A stretch of 64,000 bases of DNA from Streptococcus gordonii (GCF_001553855.1 NZ_LQWV01000001.1:191774-255773), one strand, 5' to 3'; numbered from the stretch's first letter, positions 17,559-26,816 are shown. Program-made: numbers and translations. Notes: generated by a model not told the origin, from the letters alone.

Positions 17559-17954
17559 ATGTACAATAAAGTCATTATTATCGGTCGTTTGACGGCCACA
17601 CCAGAATTGCACAAAACTAGCAATGAAAAATCTGTCACACGCGCAACAATTGCTGTTAACCGTCGTTTTAAGGATCAAAACGGTGAACGCGAAGCAGACT
17701 TTATCAATATTGTCCTTTGGGGCAAATTGGCTGAGACTCTAGCTAGTTATGCCAGCAAAGGAAGCTTGATCTCTCTGGACGGCGAACTACGGACCCGTCG
17801 TTATGAAAAAGACGGTGTGACTCACTATGTCACAGAAGTCCTTGGACATGGTTTCCAGCTTCTTGAAAGTCGTGCCCAGCGGGCTATTCGTGAAAATAAT
17901 TCTGGAGCCGATTTGGCTGACCTAGTCTTGGAAGAAGAGGAGCTTCCTTTCTAA
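17559..17954 (+). CDS. ssbB: Competence single-stranded DNA-binding protein SsbB
   Basis: 131-residue SSB with an OB fold (MYNKVIIIGRLTATPELHKT, WGKLAETLASYASKGSLI, LDGELRTRRYEKDG). The acidic tail DLVLEEEELPF matches the SSB C-terminal peptide that recruits partner proteins. The length matches the short streptococcal SsbB rather than the ~160-residue housekeeping SsbA encoded with rpsF and rpsR. It stores and protects internalised single strands during transformation. GGAGG precedes the ATG and a CIN-box lies upstream. Confidence 0.9.
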   Translation: MYNKVIIIGRLTATPELHKTSNEKSVTRATIAVNRRFKDQNGEREADFINIVLWGKLAETLASYASKGSLISLDGELRTRRYEKDGVTHYVTEVLGHGFQLLESRAQRAIRENNSGADLADLVLEEEELPF

Positions 17955-17985
17955 AACTCCCACTTTTCCTTTCTTTTCTATTAAG

Positions 17986-18015
17986 AACCTTGGCTGAATA
18001 GCCTTGGTTTTTTTA
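17986..18015 (+). terminator. Probable terminator of ssbB
   Basis: AACC-TT-GGCT / AGCC-TT-GGTT forms an interrupted stem followed by seven T residues. Confidence 0.6.
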
Positions 18016-18100
18016 TTGTTCTATTTAAAATTTTTTCTTCTGATTGGTTCTTTTTATTTGTCCTCAGATACTACTTTTGCTCCCCAAAATGTCTCTTTTT

Positions 18101-18109
18101 TGTTATAAT
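18101..18109 (+). promoter_or_regulatory. Extended -10 promoter of the DUF1846 gene
   Basis: TGTTATAAT is an extended -10 box 18 bases before the ATG at 18127. No good -35 box is seen at the usual distance. An AGAGG ribosome site follows. Confidence 0.6.
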
Positions 18110-18126
18110 GCTTAGCAGAGGTAAAA

Positions 18127-19617
18127 ATGAAAATGAAAAAAATTGCTTTTGATTCTGACAAATACTTAAACCTGCAGCGCGACCATATCTTGGAGCGCAT
18201 TAATCAATTTGAGGGCAAATTGTACATGGAATTCGGCGGTAAAATGCTGGAAGACTTCCATGCTGCCCGTGTCCTGCCAGGCTATGAGCCGGACAATAAA
18301 ATCAGACTACTCAAAGAGCTCAAGGACCAAGTAGAGATTGTCATTGCTATCAATGCCAACAACATTGAACACTCTAAGGCGCGTGGCGATTTGGGCATTT
18401 CCTACGACCAGGAAGTGCTGCGACTAATCGATACATTTAACGAGCTGGATATTTATGTAGGCTCAGTGGTCATCACCCAGTATTCCGGTCAGCCAGCAGC
18501 TGACCTCTTCCGCAGCCAGCTGGAAAAGAATGGCATCGCCTCCTACATCCACTACCCAATTAAGGGCTATCCGACCGACATGGACCATATCATCTCGCCT
18601 GAAGGTATGGGGAAAAACGACTACATCAAAACCAGCCGTAATCTAGTCGTAGTAACCGCACCTGGTCCTGGTTCTGGTAAATTGGCAACTTGCTTGTCCA
18701 ATATGTACCACGACCAAATCAATGGTATCAAATCAGGCTACGCCAAGTTTGAAACCTTCCCCGTTTGGAATCTGCCCCTACACCATCCGGTCAATTTAGC
18801 TTATGAGGCAGCGACGGCAGACCTCGACGATGTCAACATGATTGATCCTTTCCACCTGCAAACCTACGGAAAAACCACAGTCAACTACAACCGTGATATC
18901 GAAATTTTCCCAGTCCTCAAGCGTATGCTGGAGCGCATCCTAGGCAAATCACCTTATGCTTCTCCAACGGACATGGGCGTCAACATGGTCGGCTTTGCCA
19001 TTGTAGATAATGATGCGGCTATCGAGGCATCTCAACAAGAAATCATCCGTCGCTACTACCAGACGATTCTGGACTTCAAGGCAGAGCGCGTTTCTGAATC
19101 TGCTGTCAAGAAAATCGAACTCTTGATGAATGACCTAGGCATCACACCGCTGGACCGTAAGGTAACAGTTGCTGCGCGTGCCAAGGCTGAAAGCACTGGT
19201 GAGCCAGCTCTAGCCTTGGAATTGCCAAACGGTGAAATCGTAACTGGTAAAACCTCTGAACTCTTTGGTCCTACGGCTGCTGTATTGATTAATGCCATTA
19301 AGAAATTAGCCCATATTGCTAAAGAAACCAAGCTGATTGAGCCTGAGTATGTCAAGCCAATCCAAGGCCTGAAAATCAATCATCTGGGCAGCCGCAATCC
19401 GCGCCTCCACTCAAACGAAATCTTGATGGCTCTAGCTATCACAGCCATGGAAAATCAAGATGCTGCGCATGCTATGCAACAACTCGGCAATCTCAAGGGC
19501 AGCGAGGCCCACTCCACCGTCACTCTGACTGATGAAGACAAAAACGTCCTGCGCAAACTAGGCATCCATGTTACAATGGACCCCGTTTACCAGTATGATC
19601 GACTTTATAGAAAATAA
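18127..19617 (+). CDS. DUF1846 family protein
   Basis: 496-residue cytosolic protein of the DUF1846 family, full length. Recognisable stretches are [21 protein letters not shown], a nucleotide-type loop region [23 protein letters not shown] and the C-terminal [28 protein letters not shown] part. The GPGSGK loop suggests phosphate or nucleotide binding. I know of no firmly established reaction for the family. It is a single gene with its own promoter and terminator. Confidence 0.85.
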   Translation: MKMKKIAFDSDKYLNLQRDHILERINQFEGKLYMEFGGKMLEDFHAARVLPGYEPDNKIRLLKELKDQVEIVIAINANNIEHSKARGDLGISYDQEVLRLIDTFNELDIYVGSVVITQYSGQPAADLFRSQLEKNGIASYIHYPIKGYPTDMDHIISPEGMGKNDYIKTSRNLVVVTAPGPGSGKLATCLSNMYHDQINGIKSGYAKFETFPVWNLPLHHPVNLAYEAATADLDDVNMIDPFHLQTYGKTTVNYNRDIEIFPVLKRMLERILGKSPYASPTDMGVNMVGFAIVDNDAAIEASQQEIIRRYYQTILDFKAERVSESAVKKIELLMNDLGITPLDRKVTVAARAKAESTGEPALALELPNGEIVTGKTSELFGPTAAVLINAIKKLAHIAKETKLIEPEYVKPIQGLKINHLGSRNPRLHSNEILMALAITAMENQDAAHAMQQLGNLKGSEAHSTVTLTDEDKNVLRKLGIHVTMDPVYQYDRLYRK

Positions 19618-19644
19618 AAAACAAGCTCTGTTAAAAGCTTGTTG

Positions 19645-19671
19645 AGAAAGCTGGCTCTGCCAGCTTTTTTT
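19645..19671. terminator. Bidirectional terminator between the DUF1846 gene and the membrane-protein module
   Basis: Stem AAAGCTGGC / GCCAGCTTT with a three-base loop, A run and T run on either side. A second small hairpin ACAAGCT / AGCTTGT lies at 19621-19642. Confidence 0.8.
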
Positions 19672-20104
19672 AATAACGCTTAGATAGGAGAAAGCGCAAG
19701 AGATAGTAAAGTCCCAAAACCAGGATAATGGTCACGGTCAGAAACTGATTGAGACTTAAGATGATTGGGAAAATCATGGACAGAACACTCAAGCACGCTA
19801 CCAGTAGCAAAAGGATATTAAAAAGTAGAGTGCGAGTCTTTTCGTCAATCATGCGATTGCGCTCATCAGTCACCTGAATGTAGAGCTTCTCAAAATTTTC
19901 CTCCCGTCTTAGGGCAAGATTATACCGAATAGTCATCAAAGAAAGCCCCAGCAGGATGCCGACCATGACTCCTTCCTGCCGATCATTCAGAGAATGAAAG
20001 TGGCTCCAGGCCAATCCTACCAAGATGATAAAGGTTAAGATACGTCCCACGATAACTTTCTTTTGAAGTTTTTTTCGAAATTCTTGTTTAGTTAATGTTT
20101 CCAT
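19670..20104 (-). CDS. Four-segment membrane protein of unknown function
   Basis: 144 residues with two pairs of hydrophobic segments (about 20-36 and 46-62, then about 92-112 and 118-138). A charged central part, LRREENFEKLYIQVTDERNRMIDEKTRT, separates them. The DERxxxIxEK pattern resembles DUF2178-like small membrane proteins found next to XRE regulators; that assignment is tentative. It is the last gene of a three-gene unit with a 54-residue membrane peptide and an XRE repressor, 9 bases after the former. Confidence 0.6.
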   Translation of the reverse strand: METLTKQEFRKKLQKKVIVGRILTFIILVGLAWSHFHSLNDRQEGVMVGILLGLSLMTIRYNLALRREENFEKLYIQVTDERNRMIDEKTRTLLFNILLLLVACLSVLSMIFPIILSLNQFLTVTIILVLGLYYLLRFLLSKRY

Positions 20105-20113
20105 GTCGGCCTC

Positions 20114-20278
20114 CTATTTTTCATACGCTTGAAAAATTTTCAAGATCAGCACAATCAAGATCATTCCCACAATAGGCAGGATTTCCTTAGGAATAAAATC
20201 GAACTGTAAATGAAGAAAGATCAAGACAAGGACTACTAAGAAACCTAGTCCCCATTTGAGCATATAAGTCCATTTCAT
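20114..20278 (-). CDS. 54-residue hydrophobic peptide
   Basis: ATG at 20278, stop TAG at 20116-20114. The sequence begins MKWTYMLKWGLGFLVVLVLI and has two membrane-spanning stretches around a short PKE turn. Its ATG overlaps the stop of the XRE gene (ATGA), a sign of coupled translation. A GGAGG just after its stop serves the next gene. It is short enough to be missed by length filters. No family is recognised. Confidence 0.6.
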   Translation of the reverse strand: MKWTYMLKWGLGFLVVLVLIFLHLQFDFIPKEILPIVGMILIVLILKIFQAYEK

Positions 20279-20478
20279 GATTCATCCTCCTCAAAGAGAA
20301 ACACTTCTTCAATCCTTAAATTAAAAAAGGATGCAATTTTATGAGCCAAAAGGAGCGAAGCATTGTAGCGGCCTTTTTCCAAAGAAATAATTGTTTGTCT
20401 CGTGACCTCTAGCTTCTCAGCCAGTTCTTCCTGGCTGAGATTTTTTCTTTTTCGTAATTCTTGAATTCGATTTTCCAA
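20275..20478 (-). CDS. Small XRE-family transcriptional regulator
   Basis: 67 residues, essentially one helix-turn-helix domain: MENRIQELRKRKNLSQEELAEKLEVTRQTIISLEKG, with the tail RIEEVFLFEED typical of the YozG/YgzD-like short regulators. These regulators usually control the adjacent small membrane-protein genes, which here follow with overlap. An inverted repeat between its promoter and start suggests autorepression. Confidence 0.88.
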   Translation of the reverse strand: MENRIQELRKRKNLSQEELAEKLEVTRQTIISLEKGRYNASLLLAHKIASFFNLRIEEVFLFEEDES

Positions 20479-20498
20479 GGCTGCCTCCTTTCCATAAT

Positions 20499-20514
20499 GT
20501 AAAACAAACTTTAC
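20499..20514 (-). promoter_or_regulatory. Inverted repeat, candidate XRE operator
   Basis: GTAAA with a 6-base gap to TTTAC lies between the promoter (20526-20554) and the XRE start codon. Confidence 0.4.
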
Positions 20515-20525
20515 TTTTCAAATAT

Positions 20526-20554
20526 AGTATAGTCTCCTTTACATCTTTTGTCAA
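20526..20554 (-). promoter_or_regulatory. Promoter of the XRE/membrane-protein module
   Basis: Minus-strand TTGACA (20554-20549), a 17-base spacer and TATACT (20531-20526). Upstream, 20560-20723 holds no gene I can support. Confidence 0.8.
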
Positions 20555-20723
20555 GAAGAAAGCGGCAAAAAAGACTAAAATGTTTAAAGTTTCAGTCCTT
20601 TTTGTTTGACTCTAATTCGTTTAATGTTGTAGTAATTAATATAGTCTACAAAAGCTGTTCCATTTGGTTAGGTGACTTAAGTCTATTCATAACCATAAAA
20701 CTTTTCGGATTTCATAATAAAAT

Positions 20724-20761
20724 ACCCCAAAGTTAGGTTTTTTCTGTCTAACTTTTGGGGT
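20724..20761 (-). terminator. Hairpin downstream of aga that contains an IS-end-like sequence
   Basis: ACCCCAAA-GTTAG / CTAAC-TTTTGGGGT forms a 13-bp stem with one bulged base and could terminate aga. On the minus strand the first 17 bases (20761-20745, ACCCCAAAAGTTAGACA) are identical to the plus-strand IS-like end at 26819-26835. Confidence 0.65.
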
Positions 20762-20788
20762 GCAGAGTATAGGTTTGTCCATTTACGG

Positions 20789-22999
20789 TCATTTCCCCTT
20801 CGGTAAATCTTCTACCTTAACAAAGTCAATGCGTCGGCTATCAAAGTCTTTTTGGTTAAAAATGGGGTGGATATAGAATCCCACTTCAGCTAATTCGTCT
20901 CCGTAATAGCATTGCTCTGTTTGTTGGCAATAGTAGAGACTGCTTGCTTCTAAGCCCTTAACTTTTAAAATTTGTAGAGCTGGAGCCGCATGACTAAGGA
21001 CCGTTGTATAAATCACCATAGCCTGATTTTTGTCTTGTGATACCAACTGCCAAGCACAAGCATTGGTCTCAAAAGGACTAGTCAATCGTGTAAAGGTTCC
21101 ATACTGAAGGAGCTGACGATTCTTCTTATAGAAGGCAATTTGGTCTTTAATGATTGCTTTTTCTTCTGAACTTAACTGTCTTGGATCTAATTCATATCCA
21201 AAGGCTCCTGTCATGGCAATATTAAAGCGAGTCTCCATGCTGGTTATACGCCCATTTTGATGATTAGGTACAGCAGACACATGGGCGCCCATGCTAGAAA
21301 CTGGGTATGCCAAGCTAGTACCGTATTGAATTTTTAGGCGAGCAATAGCATCACTATTGTCACTAGTCCAAATTTGCGGCATATAGTGGAGTATGCCCAT
21401 ATCAAAACGGCCACCGCCACCAGAACAGCCCTCAAAGAGGATATGAGGAAAGACTCTTAGCAAATGTTCGAAAATCCGGTAAAGATTTAACACATATCGA
21501 TGAGCCACCTCGCCATGATTGCTAATATTTCCAGTCGCATAAATATCACTGAGATAACGGTTCATATCCCACTTGACATAGGAAATATCCACTGTCCTTA
21601 AAATAGTTGACAAGGTTTCAATCACATAATCGGTGACATCATCACGACTAAGGTTTAGGACAAATTGGGAACGACTAGTCGCAGCCTCATACCCTGGATG
21701 ATGAAGGTACCAATCAGGGTGAGCTTCAAAAAGTTGACTAGACCGTGAAATCATTTCAGGTTCGAACCACAAACCAAAGTCTAAATTCTTACTCTTAGCA
21801 TAGGTAGCTAGGGCCTGCAAGCCACCCTGTAGCTTGTCCTCATTGACAAACCAATCTCCTAAAGAAGTTTGGTCGTCTTCTCGCTGTCCAAACCAGCCAT
21901 CATCAAGGACAAAGAGCTCCATCCCCAGTTGACTAGCCTCATCCATCAAGCCTTTGATGCTATCTGTGTCAAAATCAAAATATGTGGCTTCCCAGTTATT
22001 GATAAGAATAGGACGTTCCTTATCCTTCCATGCCCCTCGTGTCAAATGCTTATGTACTACTGTATGGAAGATCTGGGACATCCTGTTAAGGCCTTGGTCT
22101 GAATAAACCATTACAACTTCAGGAGTGGTAAAAGACTCTCCTGCAGACAAATGCCAAACAAAGTCATAACCATTAATCCCCATAGTCAAGCGGACTTGCT
22201 GGTATTGGTCTACTTCGATGGTTTCTTCGTGATTACCTGAATAGACTAAAGCAAAACCATAGGCCTGCCCCTGATTCTCAGTCGTATCATTCTTAACCAA
22301 GGCAACAAAGGGATTTTCCTGATGGCTACTGGTTCCACGCTTACTGTCAAAGGTATGTATCCCTCGAACGAGAGGGTCCCTCTGCAATTGACGTTCATTA
22401 CCCCAAGCACCTGGTAGATGGATAGATTCCCATTTGTCCGCTGGAAAATCCAGACTAAGACTAGACAATTTGTGAATAACCACCTCATCTCTGCCCTCAT
22501 TGACCACGATATGACTACGGGTAATAACAGATAGCTGCTCAAAAATACTGTAACGTAGATGGAGAGCTAGCTGGCGATACTTATCTTTAAGGCAGATGTC
22601 CAAAGTCTCAACAGGATTTTCCTCTGAAGCAAAGGTCGCAGGAAGCCCTCCCAAGTCAGGCTTGCCCTTATAAATTTCGTAAGAATCATAGCGAAAATCA
22701 GTTTGATGAGAGCCATCCGACCCTGCTATATCAAGGCTTGGCACCCGAAAATCACCACCACCAAAACTACTGATTTCCTGTAAAAGGGTATCTCTAGAAT
22801 AGACACGTTTCTTGTCCTCCTCAAAGTTAAAGGAGAAAGAGCGCTCAAAGCGGGGATAGTGACGCCCACCGTGATAACCTGAAACAGCCTTACCATAATA
22901 AAGCTGGGCCAAAAGTCCCTTTTCCTCCACACCAATAATATAGGAAACCTGACCGTTGGTCAGATGAAAAATCTGCTTATCGGCATCAAAATAAATCAT
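20789..22999 (-). CDS. aga: Alpha-galactosidase, GH36
   Basis: 736 residues, the usual length for bacterial GH36 enzymes. The catalytic nucleophile is the Asp of YVKWDMNRYL near residue 480 and the acid/base is in WTSDNSDA near 548. The substrate-shaping LFVLDDGWFGQREDD and CSGGGGRFD motifs are also present. There is no signal peptide, so it acts on imported alpha-galactosides such as melibiose, raffinose or their phosphates. It is the last gene of an operon with a PTS EIIBC and a GH32 enzyme (8 bases after the latter). This is not the usual rafEFG/msm ABC-transporter setting of streptococcal aga. Confidence 0.93.
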   Translation of the reverse strand: MIYFDADKQIFHLTNGQVSYIIGVEEKGLLAQLYYGKAVSGYHGGRHYPRFERSFSFNFEEDKKRVYSRDTLLQEISSFGGGDFRVPSLDIAGSDGSHQTDFRYDSYEIYKGKPDLGGLPATFASEENPVETLDICLKDKYRQLALHLRYSIFEQLSVITRSHIVVNEGRDEVVIHKLSSLSLDFPADKWESIHLPGAWGNERQLQRDPLVRGIHTFDSKRGTSSHQENPFVALVKNDTTENQGQAYGFALVYSGNHEETIEVDQYQQVRLTMGINGYDFVWHLSAGESFTTPEVVMVYSDQGLNRMSQIFHTVVHKHLTRGAWKDKERPILINNWEATYFDFDTDSIKGLMDEASQLGMELFVLDDGWFGQREDDQTSLGDWFVNEDKLQGGLQALATYAKSKNLDFGLWFEPEMISRSSQLFEAHPDWYLHHPGYEAATSRSQFVLNLSRDDVTDYVIETLSTILRTVDISYVKWDMNRYLSDIYATGNISNHGEVAHRYVLNLYRIFEHLLRVFPHILFEGCSGGGGRFDMGILHYMPQIWTSDNSDAIARLKIQYGTSLAYPVSSMGAHVSAVPNHQNGRITSMETRFNIAMTGAFGYELDPRQLSSEEKAIIKDQIAFYKKNRQLLQYGTFTRLTSPFETNACAWQLVSQDKNQAMVIYTTVLSHAAPALQILKVKGLEASSLYYCQQTEQCYYGDELAEVGFYIHPIFNQKDFDSRRIDFVKVEDLPKGK

Positions 23000-23007
23000 A
23001 TCAACTC

Positions 23008-24471
23008 CTAAATCATCAAGTCATAGATCGTCATGTCGAGTTCAGCATCTGCTCCTTCAATCACTGTATAGACCTGCTCATCACCTGGGAAGATACGGCT
23101 TGAAGCTACTTCTTGCCCACCATTCACAAAAATCTCTAGGGATGAGCGATCCAGATAAATATCCAAATCAAGTTGCTGACCCAAATCCTCCAAAAGCACG
23201 CGCTGGCTGCCATACTCCTCTGCTAGAGGAGCACCTGCCTGGCTACGGTCTAAAATTATCTCTTTTCTATCGTAATCTAAGATCAATTTGGTTCCCAAAC
23301 GACCATCTTGACTGGCTGTAAGTTTAATCACCACTTGCCCTCTTTCTTCCGCCTTGGTCACTGAAAACTGAAGATTGGTTTTAAAACCAGTCATGAATAC
23401 CTTGCCCTCTGAAGCATTAATATTTTTAGACAATATTTCTTTACGATAATTGTCCAATTCCGGCAAAGGTTTTTGAATCAACTTGTCCCCATCTAAGAAA
23501 AGCTCACGTGGCATAGTCAAGCAACCACAATAAGCATAGTCTTCTGTTGGGTAGTTAATATCTGGTAGACCCATCCAAGAAAAGAGAATTGTACGACCTC
23601 CAGCCTGCATGACATGGGCTGCATAAAAATCAAAGCCACGATCAAGCTCCACAAAATTTTTCTGATCGGTCAGACGCAAATTTTCCTTATCTATGTGATT
23701 CCCCACCACATAACCCGTCTGATAGATATTGTGGTAATAATTCCCCTCTGGTGCTAGTCCTTGAGGGGAAAAGAGGAGAATCCCCTTATCATCCATTTCA
23801 AAATAGTTAGGACACTCCCACATATAACCAAAATCCTGGTAAGGAGTCCCCACTTCACCTAGAATAGACCAGTCAAAGCCATCAAGTGAGTGCATGACCA
23901 GACTTGTACCAGTTTTGTCTTGACGTTGGGCACCAATAACCGCATAATAATGACCATCTTTCTTCCATAGTTTTGGATCCCGGAAATGGTCCGTGTAGCC
24001 TTCTGGGTAACCGATAATAGCTGGTGGTGTCACCTTGGAGAGATGACCTGCCTTATCCATGAGTGCCACAACTTGATAAGGGATTCGCTCGTTATTGGCA
24101 TCACGAGTATTACCAGTATAAAAGATACGCATGACATCACCGTCAGCGATGGCTGATCCTGAGTAGGCTCCATGGGTTTCATAGACAGTATCTGTCTGCA
24201 AGCCCACTCCTGCATCTTCCCAAGTAATCATGTCATATGACACCAGATGATACCAGCCTTGAAACCAGCTGTCCTCGCTATAAGCGAGAGGGCTCCATTG
24301 ATGAAAGAGATGATATTTCCCATCAAAGAAACAAACACCATTAGGATCGTTAACATAGCCCATGTCACCTTCCACATGGAAGCTTTGACGATAAGGGCAC
24401 ACTGCCACACAATCAGCCAATGATGCTGTTAATTGAGAAGGAATATCACGGTATTGATGATATTTCTTCAT
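23008..24471 (-). CDS. scrB: Sucrose-6-phosphate hydrolase / beta-fructosidase, GH32
   Basis: 487 residues with the three GH32 motifs: NDPNG at 41-45 (nucleophile D42), FRDP at 163-166 (transition-state D165) and WEC at 218-220 (acid/base E219). A C-terminal beta-sandwich follows. There is no signal peptide, so the enzyme is cytosolic and hydrolyses phosphorylated or free sucrose-type sugars. It lies 6 bases after the PTS EIIBC gene. Pairing with aga suggests that raffinose-family sugars are degraded by the two enzymes together. Confidence 0.9.
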   Translation of the reverse strand: MKKYHQYRDIPSQLTASLADCVAVCPYRQSFHVEGDMGYVNDPNGVCFFDGKYHLFHQWSPLAYSEDSWFQGWYHLVSYDMITWEDAGVGLQTDTVYETHGAYSGSAIADGDVMRIFYTGNTRDANNERIPYQVVALMDKAGHLSKVTPPAIIGYPEGYTDHFRDPKLWKKDGHYYAVIGAQRQDKTGTSLVMHSLDGFDWSILGEVGTPYQDFGYMWECPNYFEMDDKGILLFSPQGLAPEGNYYHNIYQTGYVVGNHIDKENLRLTDQKNFVELDRGFDFYAAHVMQAGGRTILFSWMGLPDINYPTEDYAYCGCLTMPRELFLDGDKLIQKPLPELDNYRKEILSKNINASEGKVFMTGFKTNLQFSVTKAEERGQVVIKLTASQDGRLGTKLILDYDRKEIILDRSQAGAPLAEEYGSQRVLLEDLGQQLDLDIYLDRSSLEIFVNGGQEVASSRIFPGDEQVYTVIEGADAELDMTIYDLMI

Positions 24472-24477
24472 GTGATA

Positions 24478-25890
24478 TTAATCCTTTTCTTTCCAGAATT
24501 TTGCAAAGACGACTGTTAAAATGGCACCTGTAACAATGGCAATCAAGTGAGCAATAATGTAGTTAAGATGGCCATGATTTGCCCCATCTACGATAGTGAA
24601 ACCAGGAATAGCTGTCGCACCGAAACCAACTGCGGTCAACTTAGACAGGTAAACATAACCACTTGAAATAGCGCCTGCGATACAGCCAGCAATCAATGGG
24701 TAACGGTATTTGACAGTCACACCAAATAGAGCAGGCTCAGAAATCCCAAATAGAGTTGAAGTGAACGCTGAAACGGCCATTGATCGTTTGTTACTGTCCT
24801 TGTGATTAAGGAAGAGATACCCCAGTACTGCACCACCTTGCCCCATCATGGCAACAGATAAGAGCGGATTGAGCAAATCACGACCTGTATCTTGTAGCAA
24901 CTGAGTCTCGATAGCCCCAAAGGTATGGTGAAGACCCGTAATAACGATAATTTGTTGGATACCACCAAAAATCATATAACCAAAGATACCCAAGTGTTCA
25001 ACCATCCACAATAAACCTGCTGTCAATCCAAATCCCATAGAACGACCAACTGGACCAATAATGGTAAAGAGCAAGAATGACGAGATCAAAATGGTCAACA
25101 TAGGAGATAAAACAAACTTAAGCATATCGGGCAAAATTTTGTTAAATTTCTTATCTAGGAAGGCAACAATGTAACCAATTAGAAGGGCAATGATAATCCC
25201 GCCTTGGAAACCAACTAGCTCAACATTGAGGCCAAAGACATTGGCGATTTCTGCTTGAGCTGTTCCACCCGCTACTGCATAGGCATCTGACAAGTTTGGG
25301 TGAATCATAACAGCTCCAATAGCCAAACCAAGGGAAGCACGTCCTCCAAAACGTTTGGTCGCTGAGTAAGCTACAATCATTGGTAAGAGCGCAAAAATTC
25401 CTGATGAAGCAATGCTTACAATACGATTGAAACCAGCCAGACCAGGCACATACTCAACGATGGACTTGGCCCCAAAGAGGTCCTTGGTCGTTAAGAGTGA
25501 TGACAATCCCATAAGAAGCGCTGCAGCCAAGATACATGGCATAATTTCAATAAAGACATCTGACAAGGCCTTCATAAAACGTTGCAAAGGATTCTGGTAA
25601 TCCTGACTAGACTCATCATCAATCTTACTATCACTATTAATACCAATATAGCTTGAAAATTCGTCATAGATATTATTGACTAGACCAGCGCCAAAGATCA
25701 TCTGCAACTGGTCACCCGCTACGAAAACCCCCTTAACTAGACGGATATTTTCCAAACCTTCCATGTCAGCTTTTTTATTATCCTTTAGGACCAAACGCAA
25801 GCGAGTGGCACAATGTGTCACGTTAGAAATATTGTCACGCCCACCAACTAATTTTTCAATTTGTTCACTGATGTCTTGATATTGAGCCAT
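24478..25890 (-). CDS. PTS EIIBC, glucose/sucrose superfamily, probably sucrose or raffinose-type sugar
   Basis: 470 residues. The N-terminal EIIB domain has phospho-Cys 27 in NVTHCATRLRL. It is followed by an EIIC domain with about ten membrane segments and the GITGLHHTF-like motif ITGLHHTFGAIETQ. No EIIA domain is present, so phosphate must come from another enzyme IIA. It heads the operon with scrB and aga, which suggests uptake of sucrose or an alpha-galactosylated sucrose. The exact substrate cannot be read from the sequence. Confidence 0.88.
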   Translation of the reverse strand: MAQYQDISEQIEKLVGGRDNISNVTHCATRLRLVLKDNKKADMEGLENIRLVKGVFVAGDQLQMIFGAGLVNNIYDEFSSYIGINSDSKIDDESSQDYQNPLQRFMKALSDVFIEIMPCILAAALLMGLSSLLTTKDLFGAKSIVEYVPGLAGFNRIVSIASSGIFALLPMIVAYSATKRFGGRASLGLAIGAVMIHPNLSDAYAVAGGTAQAEIANVFGLNVELVGFQGGIIIALLIGYIVAFLDKKFNKILPDMLKFVLSPMLTILISSFLLFTIIGPVGRSMGFGLTAGLLWMVEHLGIFGYMIFGGIQQIIVITGLHHTFGAIETQLLQDTGRDLLNPLLSVAMMGQGGAVLGYLFLNHKDSNKRSMAVSAFTSTLFGISEPALFGVTVKYRYPLIAGCIAGAISSGYVYLSKLTAVGFGATAIPGFTIVDGANHGHLNYIIAHLIAIVTGAILTVVFAKFWKEKD

Positions 25891-25914
25891 CTGAACAACC
25901 TCCTTGTTTGTTTT

Positions 25915-25962
25915 ACTTAGTTATAGTTTACCCTTTCACTTAGTTAAAATAAATGGTAAAAT
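25915..25962. promoter_or_regulatory. Divergent promoter region with direct repeats ACTTAGTT
   Basis: ACTTAGTT occurs at 25915-25922 and 25938-25945, 23 bases (about two turns) apart, as expected for an AraC-family dimer site. For the PTS operon, minus-strand TTTAAC (25948-25943), 17 bases and TATAAC (25925-25920) is a candidate promoter. For the AraC gene, TGGTAAAAT (25954-25962) is an extended -10 box. The repeats overlap both. Confidence 0.5.
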
Positions 25963-25996
25963 GTAGACAAGATCAGTCGATTTGTAGGAAGATTTT

Positions 25997-26809
25997 ATGA
26001 ATTTTTTATTTAACAATACCAATACCAATCCCTATCTAAGTGTGTATACAGTTGGTTATGAAGAAACCCAACCCTCCCACAGTTATGGCCCTGCTGTTCG
26101 AAGTGGTTATATGTTGCATTATATCTACAAGGGCAGAGGTACCTTTACCTGTCAAGGTAAGATTTACAGCCTAAAGGCAGGCGACTTTTTCTTTATCTCA
26201 CCTCAAGCTACTATCCAATACCAGGCCCACGAAACAGATCCCTGGGCCTACTACTGGTTTGGCTTTCGTGGAGATTTAGCCCAACACTACCTCAAAGATA
26301 CCGCCATTTCTAGCAACAATCCTGTCTTTTCTAATAATGACCCCATCAAGAGTCTCATGAACAAGCTAATTGAAATTTCTCTAATTTCTGAAAGTAATGA
26401 CATCATGCTCAATGCTTGTCTTTTGGAAATCCTCAACCAACTCAATTCAGACTTTCCTTCCCAAAACAAAAAGGTGGCCCAAGCTACCCATAACCTCATC
26501 GTTGCCAAAGCTATTAGCTTTATGACCAATAACTACGAAACCAATATCCGTATAACTGACATCGCCAATCACCTTGCTATCGACCGCACCTATCTCCATC
26601 GCCTCTTTGTACAGGAAATCGGGCAAGCTCCCAAAACCTTTCTCACCAATATTCGCCTTCGTAAAGCCAAAGAACTCCTCAGAAGTACCAAACTCCCCAT
26701 CAAAAATATCGCCTACTCAATCGGTTTTGAAGATAGCGGTAATTTTTCCAAACTTTTCAAGCACGAATTTGGCATGAGTCCTGGGGATTTTAGGAAAAAA
26801 TTGACTTAA
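25997..26809 (+). CDS. AraC-family transcriptional regulator (MsmR-like)
   Basis: 270 residues: an N-terminal cupin-type sugar-binding domain (GRGTFTCQGKIYSLKAGDFFFISP) and a C-terminal pair of helix-turn-helix motifs from about residue 165 (ITDIANHLAIDRTYLHRLF and IKNIAYSIGFEDSGNFSKLF). It is divergent from the PTS-scrB-aga operon across 106 bases and is its probable activator. This resembles MsmR/RafR control of alpha-galactoside genes, although the transporter here is a PTS. AGGAAG precedes the ATG. Confidence 0.88.
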   Translation: MNFLFNNTNTNPYLSVYTVGYEETQPSHSYGPAVRSGYMLHYIYKGRGTFTCQGKIYSLKAGDFFFISPQATIQYQAHETDPWAYYWFGFRGDLAQHYLKDTAISSNNPVFSNNDPIKSLMNKLIEISLISESNDIMLNACLLEILNQLNSDFPSQNKKVAQATHNLIVAKAISFMTNNYETNIRITDIANHLAIDRTYLHRLFVQEIGQAPKTFLTNIRLRKAKELLRSTKLPIKNIAYSIGFEDSGNFSKLFKHEFGMSPGDFRKKLT

Positions 26810-26816
26810 TATATAC

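Noticed and set aside
20565-20612. Terminator-like AAAGACT / AGTCCTTT
   Set aside because: The stem is imperfect, with a bulge and an AT-rich loop, and no gene ends there.
20548-20736. 62-codon frame between the XRE module and aga
   Set aside because: No ribosome site or family similarity; it overlaps the XRE promoter and runs into the aga hairpin.
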